A stretch of DNA of 64,000 nt from Pseudomonas taiwanensis DSM 21245 (GTDB lineage Bacteria; Pseudomonadota; Gammaproteobacteria; Pseudomonadales; Pseudomonadaceae), in the NCBI RefSeq assembly GCF_000425785.1, contig NZ_AUEC01000019.1, positions 84,730 through 148,729 of the forward strand, given 5' to 3'. This document shows, piece after piece, positions 16,669 through 24,282 of the stretch (position 1 is the stretch's first letter; the number at the start of each line of letters is the position of its first letter). The notes beneath the pieces are model-generated. The model ran no database searches. It was given only the letters and a program-made list of their open reading frames with translations, and was not told where the DNA came from. The position numbers were made by a program, and so were the translations under genes.

Positions 16669-18042
16669 TCAATGTCCTACTGTCTGAAAGCTGCCTTTGC
16701 GGCTGGCCTCGTAGGCTTCTTTTTCCATCGGCTTGGCCTGTGGGTTACCCAGGTCTTCCATTGCCAGGCGGTGGGTTTCCGGTGCCAGGTAGGCAGCGAA
16801 GGCGCACACGCAGGTGATGAGGAACGCCAAACCGCCGATCACCAGTGGGATGTTGTCCGAACCTGGCGGGGCAACGAAGGCGAACAGCGCCGGCAGCATG
16901 GCGGTGAGCATGGTGCCGATGTTCTGTGCGATGGCCATGGCCGAGACCCGGTAGCGGGTCTGGAACAGCTCTGGATAGAAGCTTGGGAACACCGCGTTGT
17001 AGCCTTGGTACACCAGACCCCACATCACGATCGAGGCGACGAAGGCCATCGGTACGTTCTGGATGCTGATCGCATACAGGTAGACGAAGGCTAGCAGACC
17101 AGAGCCCAGGCAACCGGCAATCATGGTCGGGCGACGACCGATCTTGTCCGAGAGGTTGCCGACGAACGGAATCACCAACACTGCAACGATGTTGCCGACC
17201 ACCGGAATCCACAGGTAAACGCTCTTGTCGAAGCCAATGCCGTAGGCCGGCTGTACTGCGTAGGCTGCACCGAAGATGGTGGCCACGACCGGGATCACGT
17301 TCATCAGTGCCATGAACATCACCAGCACCATGTGCTTCCAGCTGTGACGGAAAGCTTCTTTGACGGGCGACTTGGCGACTTTGTCCTGCTTCTCTTCTTT
17401 CACGAAGGCTGGGGTTTCATGCACTTCCCGGCGGATGATGAAGCCCGCTACCAGCACCAGGGCGCTCATCAGGAACGGAATACGCCAGCCCCAATCGTTG
17501 AAGGCTTCACTTGGCATGAAGTAGGCCAGCGGCAGGAATACCGCGGCGGCCATGACCTGACCGGCCTGTACGCCCTGCAGTGTGAAGCTGGCGTAGTAGC
17601 CGCGCCGGCCGAACGGAGCGTGCTCCATGATCATCGAACTGGCGCCGGAGATTTCGCCGGCCACGGCAAAGCCTTGGACCAGGCGCAGCAACACCAGCAG
17701 TGCCGGGGCCAGCAGGCCGATGTCGTGGTAGGTAGGCAGCAGGCCGACAGCCATCGTCGACAGGCCCATCAGGAACATGCACAGCAGCAGTACGTTCTTG
17801 CGCCCGCGGGTATCACCCCAGTGGCCGAGCACGAAGGCGCCGACCGGACGGGCCAGGTAGCCGACACCGTAGGTGGCCAGCGAAGCGATGATGGCCATTT
17901 TCGGGTCGGTGTTGGGGAAGAAGATCTGCGGGAAGATCAGGGCCGCAGCTTGCGCGTAAATGAAGAAGTCGTAGTACTCGAGTGCCGAGCCGATCCATCC
18001 GCTGGCGGTCGCCTTCTTGGCTTGAGAGCTGGAGTGGGCCAT
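16669..18042 (-). CDS. MFS transporter, metabolite:H+ symporter (MHS) family, ShiA-like
   Basis: About 457 residues with 12 predicted membrane helices. The N-terminus ASGWIGSALEYYDFFIYAQAAALIFPQIFF and the GHWGDTRGRKNVL loop 2-3 motif are typical of the MHS branch (ShiA, YhjE, ProP relatives). It is divergent from quiC, which makes 3-dehydroshikimate-derived protocatechuate, so uptake of shikimate, quinate or dehydroshikimate is the natural guess. MHS carriers also move dicarboxylates and betaines. The 512-bp divergent region contains a PcaR-like palindrome nearer to quiC. Confidence 0.85.
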   Translation of the reverse strand: MAHSSSQAKKATASGWIGSALEYYDFFIYAQAAALIFPQIFFPNTDPKMAIIASLATYGVGYLARPVGAFVLGHWGDTRGRKNVLLLCMFLMGLSTMAVGLLPTYHDIGLLAPALLVLLRLVQGFAVAGEISGASSMIMEHAPFGRRGYYASFTLQGVQAGQVMAAAVFLPLAYFMPSEAFNDWGWRIPFLMSALVLVAGFIIRREVHETPAFVKEEKQDKVAKSPVKEAFRHSWKHMVLVMFMALMNVIPVVATIFGAAYAVQPAYGIGFDKSVYLWIPVVGNIVAVLVIPFVGNLSDKIGRRPTMIAGCLGSGLLAFVYLYAISIQNVPMAFVASIVMWGLVYQGYNAVFPSFYPELFQTRYRVSAMAIAQNIGTMLTAMLPALFAFVAPPGSDNIPLVIGGLAFLITCVCAFAAYLAPETHRLAMEDLGNPQAKPMEKEAYEASRKGSFQTVGH

Positions 18043-18554
18043 CGTTGTCTCCGTTGTTCTTGTTGGTTACCGCACGGCTGGCAGCGTTCGCGAGGCGCGA
18101 CAAGGGGCCAGACGTAGCGATCGATATCGGGAGTAGGGGCGTTGCTAAATGGCGCGCAATCGCGGATGGGAAGTGCGAAGGGAGAGCGAGCGAGCAGGTG
18201 CGGATCGCAAGGCGACTGGAGTGTGCATAGGTCGGTACCCGGTTTATTGAACTTATTATGTGGTGATACTGGGCTCTTCAGCGCAGGTTCCGCCGAACGA
18301 CCTTCTGGGCAGAATCGGATCTTCGGTTTACCTGCGTCTGGAATTCATAGTTGCGCACGGGTTGGCATTTGATCAATTCATCGAAACGGGTTTTGTTCGG
18401 TAATCGAACACAAAACTAACCATTTCGTACAAACCAATTGCTGACAGGACTTTACCTGCGAATAATTGATCGTGCCAGAAACCTGTTCGAGGTTTCGGCA
18501 CCGTCGTCCTCCGCGCAGGCCCCGCGCCGCGCTCCAATAACAAGGTATTCCAGC
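18043..18554. other. Divergent intergenic region between MHS transporter and quiC
   Basis: This 512-bp stretch shows no convincing gene. It is less GC-rich in its quiC-proximal half and holds the palindrome GTTCGGTAATCGAAC (18395-18409). Promoters for both divergent genes must lie here, but I cannot place -35/-10 pairs with confidence. Confidence 0.6.
18395..18409 (+). promoter_or_regulatory. PcaR/IclR-type operator palindrome upstream of quiC
   Basis: GTTCGGTAATCGAAC is a 15-bp palindrome that differs little from the P. putida PcaR site as I recall it (GTTCGATAATCGCAC). It lies inside a longer imperfect inverted repeat (GTTTTG...CAAAAC, about 18390-18416), 146 bp upstream of the quiC ATG. 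Control by a protocatechuate or beta-ketoadipate responsive IclR regulator is inferred. Confidence 0.55.
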
Positions 18555-20462
18555 ATGCAGCGTTCGATAGCCACCGTGTCCTTGAGCGGCACTCTGCCGG
18601 AAAAGCTCGAAGCCATCGCCGCCGCCGGTTTTGACGGCGTTGAAATCTTCGAGAACGATCTGCTCTATTACGCCGGTAGCCCACGTGAAATTCGGCAGAT
18701 GTGCGCCGACCTGGGTATCGCCATCACTCTGTTCCAGCCGTTTCGCGATTTCGAAGGCTGCCGTCGTGAACGCCTGCAGAAGAACATCGATCGGGCCGAA
18801 CGCAAATTCGACTTGATGCAAGAGCTGGGTACCGACCTGGTCCTGGTGTGCAGCAACGTCCAGGCCGATGCGCTGAGCGAAGAGCAGATTCTGGTGGATG
18901 ACCTGCGTCTGCTGGCCGAGCATGCCGGCAAGCGCGGTCTGCGCATCGGCTACGAAGCCTTGGCCTGGGGCCGCCATGTGAACACCTACCAGCAAGTCTG
19001 GAACCTGGTGCGCCAGGCTGACCATCCTGCGCTGGGCGTGATCCTCGACAGCTTCCACACCCTGTCGCTCAAGGGCGATCCGTCGGCGATCCGCGATATC
19101 CCCGGCGACAAGATCTTCTTCGTGCAGATGGCCGATGCGCCGATCCTGGCGATGGACGTGCTGGAGTGGAGCCGCCACTTCCGCTGCTTCCCAGGGCAAG
19201 GTGAAATGGATCTGGCGGGCTTCCTCGCACCGATTTTGGCGACTGGCTATCGTGGTCCGTTGTCGTTGGAGATTTTCAACGACGGCTTCCGCGCGGCACC
19301 GGCACGGCAGAACGCCGCCGATGGCCTGCGTTCGCTGCTGTACCTTGAAGAGCAGACCCGCCTGCGCCTGGAGCAAGAAGCCACGCCCATCGAGCCGGGT
19401 GTGTTGTTCGCGCCACCGGCGGCCAGTGCCTATGACGGTGTCGAATTCCTTGAATTTGCAGTGGATGAGGCCGTTGGTGCGCGCCTTGGCGGTTGGCTCA
19501 AGCGCCTGGGCTTCGCCGAGGCTGGCCAGCACCGCAGCAAGGACGTGACGCTGCTGCGTCAGGGCGATATCAACATCGTGCTCAACGCCGAGCCGTATTC
19601 CTTCGGCCACAACTTCTTCGAGGCTCACGGCCCTTCACTGTGTGCCACGGCCTTGCGAGTCAAGGACGAGGAGGCGGCACTGCAGCGTGCGACGGCTTTC
19701 CGTGGTCAGCCGTTCCGCGGCCTGGTCGGCCCCAACGAATGTGAAGTGCCTGCGGTGCGTGCCCCGGACGGTAGCCTGATCTACCTGGTGCAGCAGGGGC
19801 GCGAAGGCCGCTCGCTGTACGATACCGACTTCTCCCTGGACCCTGAAGCGACTGCCAGTGGTGGCTTGCGCCGAATCGACCACATGGCTCTGGCCCTGCC
19901 GGCCGAGTCGCTGGACAGTTGGGTGCTGTTCTACAAGAGTCTCTTCGACTTCGCCGCCGACGACGAGGTGGTCTTGCCCGACCCATACGGCCTGGTGAAA
20001 AGCCGCGCCCTGCGCAGTCAGTGCGGTACCTTGCGTTTGCCGTTGAACATCTCGGAAAACCGTAACACCGCCATCGCCCACGCATTGTCCAGCTACCGGG
20101 GCTCGGGTGTTCATCACATCGCCTTCGATTGTGACGATATCTTCCGCGAAGTGGCCAGGGCCAAGGAGGCGGGAGTGCCGTTGCTGGAGATTCCGCTGAA
20201 CTACTACGACGATCTGGCTGCGCGCTTCGATTTCGACGACGAATTCCTCAGCGAGCTGGCGTATTACAACGTGCTGTACGACCGCGATGCCCAGGGGGGG
20301 GAGTTGTTCCACGTCTACACCGAGGCGTTCGAGGAGCGTTTCTTCTTCGAAATCATCCAGCGCAAGGGGGGGTACGCCGGCTATGGTGCCGCCAACGTTG
20401 CGGTGCGTCTGGCGGCGATGGCCAAGCGGCGCAGTGGTGCGGCGCGCAAGCCGGTGTTGTGA
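18555..20462 (+). CDS. quiC: 3-dehydroshikimate dehydratase fused to an HPPD-like domain
   Basis: The 635-residue bipartite protein has an N-terminal AP-endonuclease-2/xylose-isomerase-like TIM barrel (residues about 1-270, MQRSIATVSLSGTLPEKLEAIAAAGFDGVEIFE) and a C-terminal vicinal-oxygen-chelate region (about 300-620) like 4-hydroxyphenylpyruvate dioxygenase. The barrel would dehydrate 3-dehydroshikimate to protocatechuate, feeding the beta-ketoadipate pathway. All three HPPD-type iron ligands seem present: H in RIDHMAL, H in SGVHHIAF and E in FFEIIQRK. The fusion is known in Pseudomonas QuiC1 proteins, while the role of the second half is unsettled. I start at ATG 18555 with CAAGGT upstream; an in-frame ATG 39 codons earlier is less family-like. 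Confidence 0.9.
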   Translation: MQRSIATVSLSGTLPEKLEAIAAAGFDGVEIFENDLLYYAGSPREIRQMCADLGIAITLFQPFRDFEGCRRERLQKNIDRAERKFDLMQELGTDLVLVCSNVQADALSEEQILVDDLRLLAEHAGKRGLRIGYEALAWGRHVNTYQQVWNLVRQADHPALGVILDSFHTLSLKGDPSAIRDIPGDKIFFVQMADAPILAMDVLEWSRHFRCFPGQGEMDLAGFLAPILATGYRGPLSLEIFNDGFRAAPARQNAADGLRSLLYLEEQTRLRLEQEATPIEPGVLFAPPAASAYDGVEFLEFAVDEAVGARLGGWLKRLGFAEAGQHRSKDVTLLRQGDINIVLNAEPYSFGHNFFEAHGPSLCATALRVKDEEAALQRATAFRGQPFRGLVGPNECEVPAVRAPDGSLIYLVQQGREGRSLYDTDFSLDPEATASGGLRRIDHMALALPAESLDSWVLFYKSLFDFAADDEVVLPDPYGLVKSRALRSQCGTLRLPLNISENRNTAIAHALSSYRGSGVHHIAFDCDDIFREVARAKEAGVPLLEIPLNYYDDLAARFDFDDEFLSELAYYNVLYDRDAQGGELFHVYTEAFEERFFFEIIQRKGGYAGYGAANVAVRLAAMAKRRSGAARKPVL

Positions 20463-20486
20463 GCATGGCGTTAGGCTTTGGGGGCC

Positions 20487-20703
20487 TGTGAGATCGAGCG
20501 CCGCCCGCGCGGCGCATCGCGAGCAAGGCTCGCTCCTACGTCTGTTTCGGGCCAATGACGTCAGTGACAGGCGCGCGCGAGCGCCTTGCTTGTACGACCT
20601 GATATCGCGTCAAGCGCACATCTTTCAGGAATTATTGGCCCGGAATAGACGTAGGAGCGAGCCTTGCTCGCGATGCGCCGCGCAGGCGGGGTTCGATCTC
20701 ACA
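20487..20703. repeat. Inverted REP pair (BIME-like)
   Basis: The left arm (20487-20557, TGTGAGATCGAGCG... with CGCGAGCAAGGCTCGCTCC inside) is repeated in reverse at 20629-20703 (GTAGGAGCGAGCC...GTTCGATCTCACA), with about 70 bp between. Each arm contains its own small hairpin. The two arms run over about 70 bp and differ at a few positions. This is the classic layout of paired Pseudomonas REP elements and fills most of the gap between quiC and the TetR gene. Confidence 0.8.
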
Positions 20704-20806
20704 ATCACCACACCCTCCGCGACGCCACCCGACCAACAGCGCGCTTCCCTGTATCGCTTCGCTCACGGATAATCCTCGCATTCCAATAAACAGCCTGTGA
20801 GTGGGT

Positions 20807-21478
20807 ATGAGTGATTCCGTAGTCAGCCTCGGCCAGCCTGAGATCGAAGGGGTGCGCAAGACGCGCAAGAACAACCCCGAGAAAACGCGCGAGGACATCC
20901 TCCAGGCCGCGATCAACGAGTTCGTCCAGCAGGGGCTGGCAGGCGCGCGGGTCGACGCCATCGCCGAGCGCACGGCCACCTCCAAGCGCATGATCTACTA
21001 CTACTTCGGCAGCAAGGAACAGCTGTACGTCGAGTGCCTGGTCAAGCTTTACGGCGATATCCGCAAGACCGAACAAAGCCTCGAGCTAGAATCGCTGCCG
21101 GTCGAGCAGGCAATTCAGCGTCTGGTCGAGTTCACCTTCGATCACCATGACCGCAATGTCGACTTCGTGCGCATGGTCTGCACCGAGAACATCCATTACG
21201 GCGAATACGTCAAGAAGACCCCGGTCATCCGCGAGATGAGCAGCCTGGTGCTCCAGGCCTTGAGTCGTACGTTGCAGCGCGGTGTTGAAGAGGGCGTGTT
21301 CCGGCCCGGAATCGAGGTCATCGACCTGCACATGCTGATGAGCTCGTTCTGTTTTTATCGGGTATCGAACCGGCATACCTTTGGCGACATCTTCCAGGTC
21401 GATTTCTCCGACACCAACGTCAGGCAGCGCCACAGGGCGATGATCTGCGACGTAGTGATGCGCTACATCCGCGCCTGA
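20807..21478 (+). CDS. TetR-family transcriptional regulator
   Basis: The 223-residue protein has a TetR DNA-binding domain (KTREDILQAAINEFVQQGLAGARVDAIAERTATSKRMIYYYFGSKEQLY, about residues 28-76) and a ligand domain with the TetR_C 'HHDRNVDFVRMVCTENIHYG' helix. Its place after quiC matches the order I recall in P. putida (PP_2554/PP_2555), so a link to aromatic acid metabolism is plausible. I chose the ATG at 20807 over the GTG at 20801. It is convergent with the GlxA-type gene, 7 bp apart. Confidence 0.87.
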   Translation: MSDSVVSLGQPEIEGVRKTRKNNPEKTREDILQAAINEFVQQGLAGARVDAIAERTATSKRMIYYYFGSKEQLYVECLVKLYGDIRKTEQSLELESLPVEQAIQRLVEFTFDHHDRNVDFVRMVCTENIHYGEYVKKTPVIREMSSLVLQALSRTLQRGVEEGVFRPGIEVIDLHMLMSSFCFYRVSNRHTFGDIFQVDFSDTNVRQRHRAMICDVVMRYIRA

Positions 21479-21485
21479 CCGGCGC

Positions 21486-22448
21486 TCATTCACCCAGCCG
21501 TTGCTCGCGTGACGGCGGGTAGCCGAAGTAGGCGGCATAGCATTTGCTGAAGTGCGACACCGAGACGAAACCACAGGCCACCGCCACCTCCATCACCGAC
21601 AGGTCGGAGTATTGCAACAGGCGGCGGCTCTTGGTGATGCGCAGCTCCATGTAGTAGCGCCGCGGCGAGGTACCCAACTGGGCCTGGAACAGCCGGTCGA
21701 TCTGTCTTCGCGAGCGCCCGCTGTAGGTGGCCAGCTGGTCGAGGCTGAGGGTTTCTTCCAGGTTGTTTTCCATCAGCTCGACGATGGTGCGCAGGTGCAG
21801 GCTCATGGACTTCTTCGCTCCAGGCCCGACCTGGCGATAGCGAGCACCCGAGAACGACAGGATTTCCTCGACACCTTCGGCCAAGCCATCGCCGTAAAGC
21901 CTGCGTACCAGCCCTAGCATTAGCTCCATGGCGCCGTTGGGGCTGGCCGCGCTCAGGCGGTCACGGTCGAGGGTGAAGCTGGCAGGGGTGATGCGTGTCT
22001 GCGGGCTGCGCTCGGACAAGCTCGCGCGCTGTTCGGGGTGGATGCTGCAGCCATAGTCATCGAGCACGCCGGCGCGGCCAAGGAACCAGGCACCGTTCCA
22101 TAGGCCACCCAGGGCCATGCCATGGGCAGCGCAGTCCCCCAACAGGCGATCGAGTTCGGGGTACTTCAACGGCGTGCGCAGGCCGCCACACACCAGCAGC
22201 AGATCAAGGTCCTTGAGCGCTTGCGCCTCCAACTCGGTTGCCACCAGTTCCAGGCCCAGGTCGCTCAGCACCCGATCGCCACTGAGCGACAGCGGGGTAA
22301 AGCGGAAACTGTCGGCGCGCAGCAGGTTGGCGGTGACCAGCACATCCATGGCCACGGTGAAACTGGCCATCGAAAAGTGTTCGAGCAGGACGAAGTCGAC
22401 CCGATAGGGCGCCTGTGCGTTCTCGGTCGAGGATTTGAGCCTTAGCAT
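21486..22448 (-). CDS. GlxA-family (DJ-1/PfpI + AraC) transcriptional regulator
   Basis: The 320-residue protein has an N-terminal class I glutamine amidotransferase-like sensor domain (residues 12-180, VDFVLLEHFSMASFTVAMDVL and LLVCGGLRTP) and a C-terminal AraC DNA-binding pair of HTHs (ETLSLDQLATYSGRSRRQIDRLFQ ... VMEVAVACGFVSVSHFSKCYAAYFGYPPSR). GbdR, CdhR and ArgR have this architecture and sense amine or amino acid nutrients. The ATG at 22448 places the sensor domain correctly; longer frames run into the divergent gene at 22633. Its target is not evident: the neighbours are not amine catabolic genes. Confidence 0.87.
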   Translation of the reverse strand: MLRLKSSTENAQAPYRVDFVLLEHFSMASFTVAMDVLVTANLLRADSFRFTPLSLSGDRVLSDLGLELVATELEAQALKDLDLLLVCGGLRTPLKYPELDRLLGDCAAHGMALGGLWNGAWFLGRAGVLDDYGCSIHPEQRASLSERSPQTRITPASFTLDRDRLSAASPNGAMELMLGLVRRLYGDGLAEGVEEILSFSGARYRQVGPGAKKSMSLHLRTIVELMENNLEETLSLDQLATYSGRSRRQIDRLFQAQLGTSPRRYYMELRITKSRRLLQYSDLSVMEVAVACGFVSVSHFSKCYAAYFGYPPSREQRLGE

Positions 22449-22632
22449 GTTGCTGGTGCTGGTCTTCTTGCTGAACTGACGTGGCGTTGGCACTCTGAAC
22501 TCCGCTTCCAGGCTGGTTCGCAGAGTGTGGCGGCAGGCCGAGGGAAAGACAATCTCCGGGGTGCGGGCGTGGTATTGGAGGTCGTATTGAGGCAACTGAG
22601 CTATGCTGGCGTACCTCACCCGGAGACCCTCG

Positions 22633-23103
22633 ATGAAATACGCCCTCGCTTTGCTGTTGAGCTTGTTGCCATTCATTGCCAATGCCTTGCAAACAGGTGA
22701 AACACTGGCGCCCTGGACGCTGCTCGACCAGTACGACCAGGCCGGCAGTCTTGAAACCGGCACCCATATCTTGCTGGTTGCCCGCGATATGGACGGCGCC
22801 AAGCTGGTGAAGGCGGCGCTTGCCGATCAGCCCAAGGGCTACCTTGAAGCACGCCATGCGTTGTTCGTCGCCGATATCCAGCGCATGCCGGCGCTGATCA
22901 GCAAACTGTTCGCCATTCCGGCGATGCGTGACTACAGCTACCGGGTTCTGCTTGACCGTGACGGCCGAGTGGCCAGTCGTTACCCAGCCGAGGAGGGCAA
23001 GGTGCTGTGGTTGCAGCTGGAGCGGGGCGCGTTGGTGAGCCAACGGCTGTTCAGCGATGCGCAGGCGCTCAAGGCCGCCCTGGACCAAGCGCCGCACCCT
23101 TGA
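22633..23103 (+). CDS. Predicted exported protein of unknown function
   Basis: The 156-residue protein starts with a signal peptide (MKYALALLLSLLPFIANA, cleavage near residue 18). The rest (LQTGETLAPWTLLDQYDQAGSLETGTHILLVARDMDGAKLVKAALADQP) suggests a thioredoxin-like alpha/beta fold related in outline to YtfJ-type periplasmic proteins, but it lacks a CxxC pair. I start at ATG 22633 because the upstream ATG (22603) would put a charged leader ahead of the signal sequence. It is divergent from the GlxA regulator. No function is assigned. Confidence 0.72.
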   Translation: MKYALALLLSLLPFIANALQTGETLAPWTLLDQYDQAGSLETGTHILLVARDMDGAKLVKAALADQPKGYLEARHALFVADIQRMPALISKLFAIPAMRDYSYRVLLDRDGRVASRYPAEEGKVLWLQLERGALVSQRLFSDAQALKAALDQAPHP

Positions 23104-23112
23104 AAGGGGTGA

Positions 23113-23141
23113 TCAGGGCACCCGATGCACTGATGCCCTGA
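23113..23141 (+). terminator. Possible terminator hairpin
   Basis: TCAGGGCA and TGCCCTGA form an 8-bp stem with a 13-nt loop between two convergent genes. There is no strong T-tract, so this is tentative. Confidence 0.4.
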
Positions 23142-23147
23142 GCGGGG

Positions 23148-23471
23148 TCATGGAATATTGAGCGTGATGGCGCTACCAAGGCCATTGACCATCAGGCTGC
23201 CTTCGAACTCGATGTGCTTGATCACGTCCGCCGATTCGAGTTCGCCTTTTATTCGCATGCGGACCTGGCGTTTCGCTTCGCGGGCCTTGTCATCGAGGGT
23301 GGCGGGTGCCAGCTCCACTTGGCCGAGCAGTGTGGTCTCGATATCACCGGTGGTTTCCCAACCCAGGTTGTGGCGCAGGATGGTGCGCGCTTTCTCCGCC
23401 GAAGCTACGTGCTGTGGTTTGCCGGTGTCGAGGGGGCTGATCGTGTAGGCGAGTTGGAAGTCGTGTTTCAT
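23148..23471 (-). CDS. Small conserved hypothetical protein
   Basis: The 107-residue protein MKHDFQLAYTISPLDTGKPQ... has no signal peptide or membrane segment and no domain I recognise. The composition is balanced and the alternating strand-like pattern (QVRMRIKGELESADVIKHIEFEGSLMV) suggests a small beta-rich cytoplasmic protein. RC GAAAAGGAAATGCC-type sequence gives AAAGGAAA just ahead of the ATG as ribosome site. It is convergent with the exported protein gene. The function is unknown. Confidence 0.65.
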   Translation of the reverse strand: MKHDFQLAYTISPLDTGKPQHVASAEKARTILRHNLGWETTGDIETTLLGQVELAPATLDDKAREAKRQVRMRIKGELESADVIKHIEFEGSLMVNGLGSAITLNIP

Positions 23472-23639
23472 GGCATTTCCTTTTCTGTGGATGCAGGCCT
23501 CCGTGCCGGGGCCTGCAATCTAACCGGCCGTTAGCGAAACTGAAACCAACGCGTTGTTCAGGCTGCTCCGGTCGCGGTGGGAATCTGCCCACAGCGTTCT
23601 TCGGCGCGCGTTAAACTGCTAATTTTTCGAGCCCGCCTC

Positions 23640-24134
23640 ATGCTGCCCATCGAATTGCTTGAAACCAGCCCCGACCAGGCTGAACTGCTGCGCAACCTTT
23701 ATCAGTTCTATGCCTATGAATCCTCCGACTGGGAGCAGGAGGACGTCGAGGTGGACGGGCGTTTCTACATTCATGAATCACACCTGCAACGTTATTGGCA
23801 CGCTCCCGACTGGAGCGCCAGCCTGGTCCTGGTGGATGGTTTCATCGCGGGTTTCGTGCTGGTCGAGCGCAGCGAATTGCCGGGGGTCGATGCCCTGGAA
23901 CTGGCTGACCTGTTCATCCTTAAAAAGTATCGCCGCCAGGGCGTTGCGCGGGCTGTCGCGCAACAGTTCCTCGGCCGCCCCGGCGACTGGCTGCTGCGCT
24001 GCCATGGCCGGGACCGCCAGGCCGTGGCGTTCTGCCAAGCGCTGGTGGATACCCTGCCGCGTCCGGTGCGGATGATCGAGCTGGATGACGACCCGGAGTT
24101 GCTCAATTTCTGGGTAAGCGCGGCCCGCCACTGA
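23640..24134 (+). CDS. GNAT-family N-acetyltransferase
   Basis: The 164-residue protein shows the GNAT core: ASLVLVDGFIAGFVLVER (beta 3-4), then ELADLFILKKYRRQGVARAVAQQFL, in which the R/Q-x-x-G-x-A acetyl-CoA pyrophosphate loop is KYRRQGVARA, and a late VAFCQALVDTL helix. Family members acetylate amines of small molecules or proteins. The ATG at 23640 is preferred; an upstream in-frame start has no family match. It is alone, with the cyclic-di-GMP gene 148 bp downstream. Confidence 0.82.
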   Translation: MLPIELLETSPDQAELLRNLYQFYAYESSDWEQEDVEVDGRFYIHESHLQRYWHAPDWSASLVLVDGFIAGFVLVERSELPGVDALELADLFILKKYRRQGVARAVAQQFLGRPGDWLLRCHGRDRQAVAFCQALVDTLPRPVRMIELDDDPELLNFWVSAARH

Positions 24135-24282
24135 GCGCCGCGCCGCGATGGGCAACGGCAAAATTTTGTGAGTCACTTCACAAAAATCAGGTAATTGGCA
24201 TAATGCCAGCACCCTTTTGCAAGACCTGGCCGCCACCGTGCCCGGCGGCTTATCGTTCCCTTGGCAGGTTCAGGTAAATCTC

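Noticed and set aside
20487..20703. Repeat array considered as CRISPR
   Set aside because: There are only two arms, in inverted orientation, with internal hairpins: a REP pair, not direct repeats with spacers.
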